From Planctomycetota bacterium (GTDB taxonomy: Bacteria > Planctomycetota > Planctomycetia > Planctomycetales > Planctomycetaceae), in the NCBI GenBank assembly GCA_023417655.1, contig JAEZFD010000043.1, forward strand, positions 1 through 64,000: a stretch of 64,000 nucleotides of DNA. The letters are read 5' to 3'. The notes under the pieces are model-generated. The model was given only the letters and a program-made list of their open reading frames with translations. It was not told the DNA's origin and searched no databases. The stretch's first letter is position 1. The number at the start of each line of letters is the position of its first letter. The position numbers and the translations under genes are program-made. This document shows positions 18,135 through 27,554 of the stretch, piece by piece.

Positions 18135-19202
18135 TCAGAGGATAAGCATCGCATCGCCGTAACTGAAGAAGCGGTAACGCTCCCGGACCGCTGTGGCATA
18201 GGCTTCCAGCATGAGGCCTCGCCCTGCAAAGGCACTCACAAGCACCAGCAGCGTGGACTTCGGCAGGTGGAAATTCGTGATCAGGGCGTCGACAACCTGA
18301 AACTGATACGGCGGGCGGATGAAGAGTTGTGTTTCTCCCTGCCAGGGGACGAGCGGACCATGAGCGGCCACGCTTTCCAGCGGACGAACTGATGTGGTTC
18401 CGACAGCGACAACTCGATGTCCCCCCTGCTTTGCTTTGCTGATTCGCTCGACCGTTTCGGCGGGCAGTTCGCACCATTCGGAATGCATGCGATGTTCTTC
18501 CAGACGATTCACACTGACAGGGCGGAACGTTCCCAGACCAACGTGCAGGGTGACATTCGCCCGGTCAATTCCCTTTTGGCGGCAGGTTTCGAATAGCTCC
18601 GGCGTGAAATGCAACCCTGCAGTGGGGGCAGCGACTGCTCCCGGCTGCTGTGCATAAGTGGTCTGATAGCGGTCTCGGTCGGCGACGCCGGCTTCGCGCT
18701 GCATGTAATGCGGGAGCGGCAAGGTGCCGAACTGATCCAGTAGTTCCAGGGCGGACCGCTCAGACTCCGGCTTGACGGTCCATGTGCCGTCCTCATTACG
18801 GGTTTCCAGCAGCAGATCAAGACGGTCTGACGAGTCTTGTCTCCTTGAGTCCGCCGGTGAGAGAGTCAGCCGTTCCCCCGGTTGAAGTCGGCCGCGGGTC
18901 TGCCCGATCAGTCGCCAGCGTCCGGCTTCCTCGAGACGCAGGAACAGGCCTTCCCATTTGCCACCGGTTGCCGTGCGGACTCCCACCAGTCGGGCCGGAA
19001 CGACTCGCGTGTTGTTCACGATGAGCAGATCACCTGACGTCAGGAAATCCGGCAGGTCTCGAAACGTGTGATGCGAGATGCTCCCGGTCTTTCGATCAAT
19101 GACCATCAGCCGGGATTCGTCACGACGTTCTGCCGGAACCTGTGCGATCAGCTCCTCAGGAAGGTGGTAGTCGTAAGCACTGATTTCGTCGAGGTTTGGC
19201 AT
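18135..19202 (-). CDS. queA: S-adenosylmethionine:tRNA ribosyltransferase-isomerase
   Basis: Transfers and isomerises the ribosyl part of SAM onto 7-aminomethyl-7-deazaguanine at the tRNA wobble base, giving epoxyqueuosine. The 355 residues are full length. Signatures: YDYHLPEELIAQVPAERRDES near the N terminus, DLLIVNNTRVVPARL, VAAPTAGLHFTPEL, and the C-terminal DALITNFHLPKSTLLVLVSA. There are no tgt, yajC or secD neighbours, unlike in many bacteria. The PAP2 gene follows closely. Its 5-prime end diverges from the DUF1207 gene. Confidence 0.97.
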   Translation of the reverse strand: MPNLDEISAYDYHLPEELIAQVPAERRDESRLMVIDRKTGSISHHTFRDLPDFLTSGDLLIVNNTRVVPARLVGVRTATGGKWEGLFLRLEEAGRWRLIGQTRGRLQPGERLTLSPADSRRQDSSDRLDLLLETRNEDGTWTVKPESERSALELLDQFGTLPLPHYMQREAGVADRDRYQTTYAQQPGAVAAPTAGLHFTPELFETCRQKGIDRANVTLHVGLGTFRPVSVNRLEEHRMHSEWCELPAETVERISKAKQGGHRVVAVGTTSVRPLESVAAHGPLVPWQGETQLFIRPPYQFQVVDALITNFHLPKSTLLVLVSAFAGRGLMLEAYATAVRERYRFFSYGDAMLIL

Positions 19203-19428
19203 GAGAGCGGAGAATCAGACGTGGAACCCATCGGGAAAAGCCGGGCAGCAAAACGCATCCATGAATCAGGATCTGTTCGTGGAGAGGGCTCGAAGTCTGG
19301 CAGAATCTGCCGCTCTCGCGCAGCATGGTAGGTGAAACCGGAATGCCGGTCGACAGGCTTCTGGAATCCGGAATACAACCGCTTCAGACAGAATCCCCTG
19401 TTCTCCTGAAATCGCAGACTGAGCGGTC

Positions 19429-20457
19429 ATGTTTCAACGGAGCTTCTCCAATCGAATCCTGATTCTAGTCGCCCTGATGGGGGCGAGTGAACTCACCCTG
19501 CTGACAACTCAGGCTCAAGTCCCGATCGAACAGCCGCCAGCTCCGATCCGCTTTGACCCCATCTACTCGGACTGCGTCGGTGATGCTCCTCCCATGGCGG
19601 GAGCAGCGGGCGGCATGATGGGAGGAAATCTGGCGGCGTTGAATGGGGCGAATGGAGGCTATTGTCCGCCTGACGGGTTGCTCTGTGGCCTGACCTCTCC
19701 GACCTGGCAATGGACGTTCCTGCCGCAAGGATTTCTCTATCACACTTATTGGGCGAGCGCGGCTGAACCCCGGCTTTCGACTCAAATCTTCGAGAGCTTC
19801 GGCGACGGTCCCTATCTGGATTCATCGATCGCCGGTCGAATTGGCTTTGTCCGGTTCGGCGAACGGTATTCGGAAGAAGGATTTCAGATCGACCTGCTTG
19901 TCGGAGCGAAACTCCGGCAGGACGTCGATGACGAAATGGACATGGTCGGAACGGACTACCGCTACGACATTCCATTAACCTATCGCCGTGGGCAGCATGC
20001 CTGGAAGTTCGGTTTCTACCACGTCAGTTCACATACCGGCGACGAATTTCTGATTCGGAATCCCGGCTACCCTCGACTGAACTATTATCGCGACTCGCTG
20101 TATCTGGGGTACTCGTACTACATGTTCCCGGAACTGCGGCTGTACGGAGAAATGGACTACGCGTTCAGCCGTGACGTTTCAAAGCCATGGCAGCTGCAGT
20201 TTGGCTTTGACTACGGGCCGGTGCATCCGACACGGATTCATGGAGCCCCCTTCTTCGCCCTGAACGTTCATCTTCGTGAAGAGGTGAACTGGGGCGGCAA
20301 TGTGAATATTCAGGGGGGATGGGCCTGGCGCGGCGAAGGTCTGGGAGCAGGCACTCTGCGAACCGGACCATACTTTTACAACGGCAAAAGCCCACAGTTC
20401 TCGTTCTATAACCAGAGCGAACAACAACTCGGCTGGGGCCTGTGGTACGACTTCTAA
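19429..20457 (+). CDS. DUF1207 family outer-surface protein
   Basis: A 342-residue exported protein with an N-terminal signal (ILILVALMGASELTLLTTQAQ) and a glycine/methionine-rich linker at about 55-75. The rest resembles DUF1207: TWQWTFLPQGFLYHTYWAS, a beta-strand-rich middle with alternating aromatic residues, and a terminal LWYDF ending in Phe, as in outer-membrane beta barrels. A role in the outer membrane is likely but unproven. Its promoter must lie in the 226 bases shared with queA. Confidence 0.8.
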   Translation: MFQRSFSNRILILVALMGASELTLLTTQAQVPIEQPPAPIRFDPIYSDCVGDAPPMAGAAGGMMGGNLAALNGANGGYCPPDGLLCGLTSPTWQWTFLPQGFLYHTYWASAAEPRLSTQIFESFGDGPYLDSSIAGRIGFVRFGERYSEEGFQIDLLVGAKLRQDVDDEMDMVGTDYRYDIPLTYRRGQHAWKFGFYHVSSHTGDEFLIRNPGYPRLNYYRDSLYLGYSYYMFPELRLYGEMDYAFSRDVSKPWQLQFGFDYGPVHPTRIHGAPFFALNVHLREEVNWGGNVNIQGGWAWRGEGLGAGTLRTGPYFYNGKSPQFSFYNQSEQQLGWGLWYDF

Positions 20458-20532
20458 GACGCCGTACCACGCGGAACTGAAGCTACGGTTAATCGAGGCG
20501 TACTCCGCAGTCTCCCGGCAGAGTGAACTGCA

Positions 20533-20982
20533 TTAGGAGATGATGATCTCGCTATCCGGGGCGACTGTGACTGAAGCGGTGATGGCATCGAAGAACGGGT
20601 TGAACTGGTCCTGCTCGTGATCGGTCACCTGTGACATCACCAGCAGAGTTCGGCCTCCGATTTCGACGGAGAGCAGTGAGACGCAGTTGACGAGTTCCAT
20701 CGCCATGAATTCCAGATTCTTGCCCTGTGCACTCTCGCCGGCCAGCCTCGCGTGAAGTGGATAGGAATCCACTTCTTCGTACTCGTCCTCGAAGGCCTTG
20801 ACTGCTTCCTCGATAACATGTTCAGCGTGGGGGCGGCGATTCAAAATTGTCAGGGACCAGAAAGCACCTGCATCGCCAACGGAGATGGTGACCGTCTCAT
20901 CGCCTTGCTCCTCTGTCAGTTCCCAGTGACCGGGGTACTGAAAGGAGATTCCATGGCCGCGATAGGTTTCACCCAGATTCAT
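20533..20982 (-). CDS. Small conserved hypothetical protein
   Basis: A 149-residue soluble protein. The opening (YRGHGISFQYPGHWELTEE) and alternating strands resemble DcrB/PsbP-like folds, but this is a guess from pattern only. The ATG at 20982 is preferred because the conserved-looking domain starts a few residues later; a start at 21054 would add a basic, unstructured stretch. No signal peptide and no catalytic motif. It is on the same strand as the small membrane protein upstream (281 bases away), possibly in one unit. Confidence 0.6.
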   Translation of the reverse strand: MNLGETYRGHGISFQYPGHWELTEEQGDETVTISVGDAGAFWSLTILNRRPHAEHVIEEAVKAFEDEYEEVDSYPLHARLAGESAQGKNLEFMAMELVNCVSLLSVEIGGRTLLVMSQVTDHEQDQFNPFFDAITASVTVAPDSEIIIS

Positions 20983-21263
20983 CTGATTCGATTCCGTCGT
21001 GATTGCGCGATTGGGACGTCGTGAGCGTCCAGAAATGACGAGACCGGTCTGCACGCGGCGACTTGCATGTTTTCATGCGCGTAAGCACGTCTTCAGACCG
21101 GACGGGGCTGGTCAGTGTGGAACTGGCGTTGACCGCCGCTCGTCACTGCCCTGCTCTGGGGCTGATTCTCTCAGCTTCAATCGCCGTCGACAATGCACGC
21201 GGCTCTGGTGGAGGAGCTACTGTCCTGATTCAGAGAGCACGAATGAAAGAAATTCGCCCGAGG

Positions 21264-21653
21264 TCAGGCTGAGCGACGGAACGAACTGCGGGGAGACCGG
21301 GGAAATCCATCCTTCCGGTCCTGATCAGGCAAGTCGAAGAGGCCCAGAAATCCTTTGGAGCGTCGAAGTTCTTGCTCGGCCCGACGCTCTTCCATCAGCC
21401 GGAGGTACTCTTCGCTTTCGGCAGTGGTTTCATTCGGAAGGTGAGTGCTGGAAAAGTGTTGTGTCATCAGGAGACCCAGCAGTCCGCCGCCGGTCAGAAA
21501 TACGCAAATCAGACTGCCGAGAATCAGGCTTCTCACGGCTGTCTCGCCGAACAGGCTCGTCAGAGTCACGACCAGGGCCCCCATTGCCAGAAAGACAATG
21601 AAGGCGAACCGGATGCGGGCGACGATAGGCGTGGAGTCGTTCTGGGTTGTCAT
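21264..21653 (-). CDS. Small two-helix membrane protein
   Basis: A 129-residue protein with two adjacent membrane helices (IRFAFIVFLAMGALVVTLTS and SLILGSLICVFLTGGGLLGL), then a charged cytoplasmic tail (ESEEYLRLMEERRAEQELRR). The ATG at 21653 starts the coherent part; the frame remains open to 21935 but that extension overlaps the divergent protease gene. Function not recognised. Confidence 0.6.
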   Translation of the reverse strand: MTTQNDSTPIVARIRFAFIVFLAMGALVVTLTSLFGETAVRSLILGSLICVFLTGGGLLGLLMTQHFSSTHLPNETTAESEEYLRLMEERRAEQELRRSKGFLGLFDLPDQDRKDGFPRSPRSSFRRSA

Positions 21654-21908
21654 GGAAATGACCTGATCATCAATTTCTGAGCGGAATCCGTCCGCAAAAA
21701 GCGTGAGTGAGGAGTTTCGAGGAAGCTCTCTCTGCTGTTGCGGGTGGAAATCTAGCAGGACCTGGATTTTGGGGGCAGATGAAAATCTGGCAGCTACGCC
21801 CTGACGTTGCAGGCATTGATGCAGAAACTTCGAATTTCGGCCAACCAGCATGGAAACAGGTTGAAATCCGGTGAATCCCAGCGTTTCATGGGTGTGGGAG
21901 AATTCGGT

Positions 21909-22868
21909 ATGCCGCCTGAAATCCGATCTGATCACACCGTACAGAGATTGTCGCTCCGAACTCCGGGAGTGCTGACTCTGCTCGAGGCCCTCTTCTGGAC
22001 GGCAGGCTTTCTGGCGGCTCAGGCCATGATTCTGGTTATGCTGCTCGCAATTCTGATCGTCAGCAGTTTCGGATGGAACTGGCCGGGGCAGGACGAGACC
22101 CTGAAGTGGGTTCTCGAAACGAACTTGGATCGATCGTTTCTGCTCGTGGGAACCCCTGTGCTTGGCGCGGTCTTTTTGCTGCTGCCTCTCATCCGGTGGC
22201 GAGAGGGACGGGACTTCCGCAAGCGGATCGGATGGCGGTATCCGACGGCGGATGAATTTGTCATTTCACTGGCAACAGTCTGCCCGATCGCTCTGCTTGG
22301 AAATCTGGTCTATGAGCAGGTCAATCTCTGGTGCCAGGGGGAGCCGTTGGTTGTGTGGCCATCAGCGACCGCACTGCATCAAACGTCGCTCGACCACTTA
22401 TATAGTACGTTTCAGGGAGTCCCCTTCCCTGTGCTCATTGTGACGATGGCCTTAGCGCCAGCGTTTGCTGAAGAACTGATCTTCCGTGGAATGCTCGGGC
22501 GACGGCTGGTCGCACAGTTTGGAGTCATTCCTGGAATTCTGCTCGCTTCCATGGCATTCGCGATGATCCATGGATCATTGCCTCACGCTGTCGCAACGTT
22601 TCCAGTCGCGATCCTGCTGCATCTGCTCTATCTGCAGACCGGGACAATCTGGGTGCCGGTGCTGGTCCACTTCAGCAACAACCTGCTTGCGGTGACGATG
22701 GTGCACTATCAGCTGCAGCCGGAACTCGCGCATTCTCCGATGTTGCTTGGCTCGCTCAGCATCTATCTCGTCATGATGCTGCTTCTGCTCTCTTCGAGAA
22801 CCCGAACCATGCGAGGTGTCGGGGCCAATGCAGGACTGCGGGAAATCAGTGCTATTCCGGGTTCCTGA
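21909..22868 (+). CDS. CPBP-family intramembrane glutamic endopeptidase
   Basis: A 319-residue membrane protease (CAAX/Abi family, PF02517 type). Family motifs are present: the glutamate pair and arginine in FAEELIFRGMLGRR, the first histidine in AMIHGSLPHA, and the second in HFSNNL. About eight hydrophobic helices are seen. The ATG at 21909 has gggag 8 bases upstream; the open frame extends to 21807 but would overlap the divergent neighbour more. Bacterial members act in membrane-protein processing, bacteriocin self-immunity or anti-sigma cleavage; no partner is evident. Its 3-prime end overlaps the convergent gene by 17 bases. Confidence 0.88.
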   Translation: MPPEIRSDHTVQRLSLRTPGVLTLLEALFWTAGFLAAQAMILVMLLAILIVSSFGWNWPGQDETLKWVLETNLDRSFLLVGTPVLGAVFLLLPLIRWREGRDFRKRIGWRYPTADEFVISLATVCPIALLGNLVYEQVNLWCQGEPLVVWPSATALHQTSLDHLYSTFQGVPFPVLIVTMALAPAFAEELIFRGMLGRRLVAQFGVIPGILLASMAFAMIHGSLPHAVATFPVAILLHLLYLQTGTIWVPVLVHFSNNLLAVTMVHYQLQPELAHSPMLLGSLSIYLVMMLLLLSSRTRTMRGVGANAGLREISAIPGS

Positions 22869-23727
22869 GCTGTTCACAGCAGCATTTTAAGAGAAGGACC
22901 ATTTCGAGCCACTGCAGTTTCTCAGCGATTCGCTTGAGATCCTCGGACCGGCTTCGCGATGCCAATTCACAAAGGTCGACGAAGGCCATTGCATCCCAGT
23001 TTCCCTGCCCGAGACGCCGCTGCCACTCATGACATTCCGAAGTGCAGGAGCGATTGAAGATGTCGGCGGCTGCGGTTGCCAGAGTCTGATGGACCGGGTG
23101 AGTTCCGACCCGGCGGAACCAATACTTGGCATTGCTATAGTCAGGTTCGCGACGATGCATGACGGCATGCCAATAATCAGCGAGTCGAAGCGGACCCTCT
23201 CCTTCGACCTCCTGTGACTGCTCATGGCTGGCCTGCAGGTCATCGTGAATCTGGTAGAGCCCGGCACGCAGGGCATTCCCGGTCGGACTCTTGTCGCCTT
23301 GCATCTGGATGCGGTCTGCGAGTTCCCGGCGGACGTGGCGATCGCGCGGGGCCAGCTCGGGCAGCGAGCCGTCCGGATCTTCTGAAATCATCTCATCACT
23401 GATGTGAACCACAGACCGAGAGATCTGGATTGCTTCCCACAGAGATGATGGCGGAGCTGTCGTGGCCTCTGTGAGAGGACGGTAAGCAACGATGGCCTCA
23501 GGCACGCGCTCCGCAACGATGGTTGCGACGTCCAGCGGACAGTTGTTCCACAGCAACTTCCCTGTCATTCCACAGGGGAGAACAACGAATTCTGCAAAGG
23601 CGGGGGCACGGGAGACGGCGTTCTGTATCAGAGATTCAGAGGCATTTTGACCGGGGGAAGCGAAGGTCTGGCTCGCGCCCGGCTTTGTTGATTTCCGGAC
23701 TTTCTCCCAGTCAGTGAATGCGTGCAT
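22852..23727 (-). CDS. Conserved hypothetical protein (HRREPDYSNAKYWFRR motif)
   Basis: A 291-residue soluble protein of unknown function. Its most conserved-looking stretch is ADYWHAVMHRREPDYSNAKY followed by WFRRVG, a motif I associate with uncharacterised proteins in planctomycetes and other bacteria. The C terminus carries a cysteine cluster (LLKCCCEQL). The start at 23727 is chosen because aggaaa lies 6 bases upstream; the longer frame from 23757 lacks this. It follows the PAS/GAF/receiver gene on the same strand after 169 bases. Confidence 0.65.
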   Translation of the reverse strand: MHAFTDWEKVRKSTKPGASQTFASPGQNASESLIQNAVSRAPAFAEFVVLPCGMTGKLLWNNCPLDVATIVAERVPEAIVAYRPLTEATTAPPSSLWEAIQISRSVVHISDEMISEDPDGSLPELAPRDRHVRRELADRIQMQGDKSPTGNALRAGLYQIHDDLQASHEQSQEVEGEGPLRLADYWHAVMHRREPDYSNAKYWFRRVGTHPVHQTLATAAADIFNRSCTSECHEWQRRLGQGNWDAMAFVDLCELASRSRSEDLKRIAEKLQWLEMVLLLKCCCEQLRNPE

Positions 23728-23896
23728 GCCTGTTTCCTGCAATGAATGACGGGACACTCCCCGGGGCCAGCCTCAAGGTGCACACTGCTGTGACCGCAGT
23801 GAGTCCCGAGTCGGGGACAGGATGATCAACAGGAGGTCTCGCTGTCGAGATTCAACAGCTGATCCGCCTGAAAGAGTTTAGCAACCGGGAGTGCTA

Positions 23897-25594
23897 TTAC
23901 TGCTTCGGAGCAACAGCGTCTTCGATGGCTTTGAGAAGCTGGTTTAGAATGAACGGCTTGTAGAGAACGCATTTCAAACCGAGTTGGCGTGCTTTGACGA
24001 GCGTATGTTCGCCATCGTACCCGAAGCCTGTCATCAGGATGACCGGCGTGTTCTCATGAGTCTGACGTAATCGGCAGTAAAGCTCAGAGCCCTTCATGTC
24101 GGGCGGTTTAATATCGCAAATGACGACGTCGTAGTGGAACGTACGGGCCATTCGCAGAGCCTGTTCGCCATCACGGGCGGTCTCAACGACGACGTCAAAT
24201 CGTTCCAGAATCTCGTGAGCGCTGTGACGGATGTCACGCTCTTTATCGACGACCAGCACCCGGCGTCCAGCGAGATTCGGATGCGGCGACTTTCGCAGCA
24301 TTGTGCCACCGGATTCGGAATACGTCGATGACCCGGCCTGGCGGATGAGTTCGCGAATTTCCTGCGTATGCTGCAGCACCTTCTTAAGTCGCGTTTCCAC
24401 CTGCGGATCTTTGTCCGCATATTTTTCGTAGATCCAAGTGGTTTCGTTCAGGATCTCATCGACCGGATCGGCGACATCGCAAAGCACCCGCTTTGTATTA
24501 GCGGCGACAGTTGTTGCCTTCTCGGCCATCAACAGGTCGAGGGTATTCAAAGCGACTGCCACTTCACGGCAGAAGAGTTCGAGGAACTGCAGGTCAGACT
24601 GGGAGAAGGCCCCCGGTTTGAAACTTTCGACGTTAAACGTTCCGAGGACCTGATCATGACGAATCAGGGGAACGGTCAGTGAACTGCGGGCGCCGGTGGC
24701 TCCAACAATGTAGAGAGGGTCGTCGACAGTGTTTTCGCAGAGATAACTGCGACCGGTGGCGGCGACGAACCCGGTCACCCCGTTGCCTTCCGCACTGACT
24801 CGCAGTTCGCGATGCTCAGCCGTGGCGTCCATTCCCAGAGCCAGCAGGGGCTGCAATGTGTTGGTTGCCTGATCGATAATTCGAACTTCAACGGTTTCGA
24901 ATTCGAGCAGCTCCTGCGTGTAGTATCGGAGCTTGGATTTTAGCAGCTCAATCCGGTCGTGAGTGGAGAGCTCGAGAACTTCATCCGGCTGCAGGTCACC
25001 CAGATCGAGCCCCGCCTTATAGATTGCATTTAGCTTCTGCTGCTGCAGGATTTCTTCAGAGTTGTCCCGGAGTGTCGCGAGCAGCAACTGCTGATGATTG
25101 TCGGTCCTGCTTTTCACCGGGCTGACGGTGACGTCGTAAAATGTTTTATCATTGACCCGGACTCGGGTTTTCGCCTGATTGCCGGTGGCGAGCACCATGT
25201 TCACCGGGCAGAAGCACTGGCCGACGATTTCGGCACCAGACCAGGCATCAAAGAGTCGCTGCGGAGGTTGGCCGGGGTCGCTTAGGGTGAGAACCTGTGT
25301 CGCAAGGGTGTTGGCCCAAAGAATTTCTTCCCGATCATTGAGAAGGACTACGGCTTCGGGGAAGCGATCAAGAAGTCCGGTTGCTTCCAGAATCAGGCCA
25401 GTCCCGCCAGCGTGATTCCCGACCAGGCAGTATCCGGGAGGAGACTGACCTTTCAGACGCTCGAGCGCGTCTCCCAGTGAATCGGCTGCTGTGACCCTGC
25501 ACCGGTCTTTCAAACCATCGATCACCGGCGAACCGGAGGACGGCTCAATCCCGAACACCAGGACTTCGACTTGGTCGGGCACGTTAATCCCCAC
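23897..25594 (-). CDS. PAS-GAF-receiver signalling protein, no kinase
   Basis: A 565-residue cytoplasmic protein. Residues 1-60 look like a degenerate receiver-like fold; 65-180 PAS-like (VVLLNDREEILWAN); 205-358 GAF (GVTGFVAATGRSYLCENTVD); 443-562 a response-regulator receiver. The receiver keeps the phospho-acceptor D494, T522 and K546, but the acidic pair is D450-K451 rather than two acids, so metal binding may be altered. There is no HisKA or ATPase domain and no output domain, so it must relay to a partner. No histidine kinase gene is nearby. Short helices between GAF and receiver (365-425) resemble a dimerisation linker. Confidence 0.82.
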   Translation of the reverse strand: MGINVPDQVEVLVFGIEPSSGSPVIDGLKDRCRVTAADSLGDALERLKGQSPPGYCLVGNHAGGTGLILEATGLLDRFPEAVVLLNDREEILWANTLATQVLTLSDPGQPPQRLFDAWSGAEIVGQCFCPVNMVLATGNQAKTRVRVNDKTFYDVTVSPVKSRTDNHQQLLLATLRDNSEEILQQQKLNAIYKAGLDLGDLQPDEVLELSTHDRIELLKSKLRYYTQELLEFETVEVRIIDQATNTLQPLLALGMDATAEHRELRVSAEGNGVTGFVAATGRSYLCENTVDDPLYIVGATGARSSLTVPLIRHDQVLGTFNVESFKPGAFSQSDLQFLELFCREVAVALNTLDLLMAEKATTVAANTKRVLCDVADPVDEILNETTWIYEKYADKDPQVETRLKKVLQHTQEIRELIRQAGSSTYSESGGTMLRKSPHPNLAGRRVLVVDKERDIRHSAHEILERFDVVVETARDGEQALRMARTFHYDVVICDIKPPDMKGSELYCRLRQTHENTPVILMTGFGYDGEHTLVKARQLGLKCVLYKPFILNQLLKAIEDAVAPKQ

Positions 25595-26252
25595 TCCCTG
25601 TCCGTTGGAACTTTCCGAGGGCTGACTGTCGGTTCACAAATGCACAGGTGAACTCACAATCATAGGCCAGAGCCACCTGGTCGACAACAAGCAATGCGCG
25701 ACTCGGGGATTCCTATAGATCCGGTTTTATCCCGCGTACAGGGGTGAGTCCAGCTTTGAGGAATTAGTTTCAGTTTTGGAATCGAACTTGGCTTATTTGT
25801 TTGCCCTGATTCCGTGACATTAATCCTGCTGCATGTCGAAGTCACCTAATGGCAATCCCCTGACGGGGGCCTGCTGCCGGGTACTTCGATATGAACTCGC
25901 TTTTGTGAACTCGTTATGCATCGGCGAATCGTGATGCCACGTTTTGAGGCCATCCGCTCCGGCCGTGCTCAGAATCGGCAAATTTCCAACAGGGCTTCAG
26001 CCTACCTGATGTTGTGGGGCAGAATCTCCTTCATCCAGCTCTCTTCACAGGTTGGCAAGGCCCCTCGTGGCAGGGTTGAATCGCTCTCCTTCTGGATTTC
26101 AGGAAAAACAGAATCGTCTCATCTCGGGAGGCGCGAAAGCCGCACGTTTGAACTCACCGGAACTCCTGTTACACTTTCAGTTTCGTGAGTGCGGGTGGTC
26201 GTCACGGTCGGCGGCCAGGCCTTCAAACCCTGTCATCTGAATTGTTGTGACC
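25595..26252. other. Divergent intergenic region
   Basis: 658 bases without a convincing gene; a 90-codon open frame at 25916-26188 shows no motif or ribosome site and is taken as chance. The right part holds the promoter candidate for the TPR/alpha-CTD gene. Confidence 0.5.
26148..26175 (+). promoter_or_regulatory. Candidate sigma70 promoter for TPR/alpha-CTD gene
   Basis: ttgaac (26148-26153), 16-base spacer, tacact (26170-26175). It lies 78 bases before the chosen ATG, on the same strand. Confidence 0.45.
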
Positions 26253-27554
26253 ATGCAGACTTATCCGTTCCTGTCCACTCTTCGCGATGCTCCGACACTG
26301 AACCCAGATGAAATGCGGAACATGATGTCCGCTTCGATGGGAGCAGGAGCTTCGGAATTCCGCCGCGCCGTGGAACAGGTCGCTCAGGATGCGGAATCCA
26401 ACCCCACACTGCTCACCCGAGCTGGGATCGGCTACTTCCTGCTGGGACAGCCAGAACTGGCCGTGCAGACGCTCGCGTCCAGCCGGGACGGCGTCGGGCA
26501 CTTCTATCGTGCTCTCAGCTTCGACACACTCAAGCGTTTCAACGATGCCGCTCAGGAATTTGAACTGGCTGCCAAGGCTGGCTATCAGCCGACGGAATCG
26601 ACGCTGCGTCGTGCCGGGTCGCTTCGCAAGTCCGGTCAGCTCGAAGAAGCTGAAAAGACAATCCGCAGCACCGGAGCCGAAGGCGCCCGTCTCGCCGAGT
26701 ATTCCTACCAGATGGGCTGCATTCTCGCAGATCGTGGCGACACCTTCGGAGCGATTGAATACTTCGAACGCGCCGTGGACATGGATCCTCACCATCAGCG
26801 TGCTCTGTTTGCACTCGCCGTGCAGAATAGCCGGCATGGTGACGACGAAGAGGCGATTCAGCTGTACGAACGCTGCCTCTCACGTCCACCGTTTTACCTC
26901 GGTGCCCTGCTCAACCTCGGCCTGCTGTACGAAGACAAAGAGAACTACGGCGCTGCTCAGTACTGCTTCGAACGCGTGCTGAAGTATGACCCGAACAACG
27001 AACGTGCCCGACTGTTCCTCAAGGACATTGAGGCCACCAGCGGCATGTACTACGACGAAGACTCCCTGAAGCAGGCTCAGCGTCTGGAGCAGCTGCTCAA
27101 CCGTCCGGTTACCGACTTCGAACTCTCTGTTCGCAGCCGCAACTGCCTCGCGACGATGGGCATCAATTCGCTCGGCGACCTGACCCGAATCAGCGAGCAG
27201 GAACTGCTGGCCGGCAAGAACTTCGGCGAGACCTCGCTGACAGAAGTTCGCGACCTGATGCGGCAGCACGGGCTTTCGCTCGGCCAGTTCCAGCACGAAA
27301 AACAGCGCGAACCTGTCTTCGACACCCGCGATCTCTCTCCGGAAGAACAGGCCAAACTGTCCATGCCGGTGTCGGATCTCAACCTGTCAGTTCGAAGCCG
27401 CAAGTGCATGACCCGACTGGGAATCGCCACTATCGGCGAACTGGTCTCTCGCACTCCAGACGAACTGCTGGCTGCGAAGAACTTCGGGGTGACGTCGCTG
27501 AACGAAATTCGCGACAAGCTCGCCGAATTGAACATCAAGCTGCGAAACGACTGA
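26253..27554 (+). CDS. TPR protein with two RNA polymerase alpha-CTD-like domains
   Basis: A 433-residue protein. Residues about 30-265 are TPR-type helix repeats (for example EEAIQLYERCLSRPPFYLGA). Two domains of about 60 residues follow, each closely resembling the C-terminal domain of RNA polymerase alpha: 285-344 (PVTDFELSVRSRNCL ... NFGETSLTEVRDLM) and 372-430 (PVSDLNLSVRSRKCM ... NFGVTSLNEIRDKL). E. coli alpha-CTD DNA-contact residues R265, N268, C269, G296 and S299 match R294, N297, C298, G325 and S328 in the first copy; the second keeps all but N (K384). K298 is Thr in both. No polymerase assembly domain is present, so this is not RpoA. A DNA- or activator-binding adaptor is plausible but unproven. 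The ATG is preferred over the GTG 6 bases upstream. Confidence 0.88.
   Translation: MQTYPFLSTLRDAPTLNPDEMRNMMSASMGAGASEFRRAVEQVAQDAESNPTLLTRAGIGYFLLGQPELAVQTLASSRDGVGHFYRALSFDTLKRFNDAAQEFELAAKAGYQPTESTLRRAGSLRKSGQLEEAEKTIRSTGAEGARLAEYSYQMGCILADRGDTFGAIEYFERAVDMDPHHQRALFALAVQNSRHGDDEEAIQLYERCLSRPPFYLGALLNLGLLYEDKENYGAAQYCFERVLKYDPNNERARLFLKDIEATSGMYYDEDSLKQAQRLEQLLNRPVTDFELSVRSRNCLATMGINSLGDLTRISEQELLAGKNFGETSLTEVRDLMRQHGLSLGQFQHEKQREPVFDTRDLSPEEQAKLSMPVSDLNLSVRSRKCMTRLGIATIGELVSRTPDELLAAKNFGVTSLNEIRDKLAELNIKLRND

Noticed and set aside
25916..26188. Possible 90-codon gene in the 658-base gap
   Set aside because: No ribosome site, no motif and atypical composition; overlaps the promoter candidate of the next gene.
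26253..27554. Authentic RNA polymerase alpha subunit (rpoA)
   Set aside because: No alpha N-terminal assembly domain and two CTD copies after TPR repeats; no ribosomal-protein neighbours.
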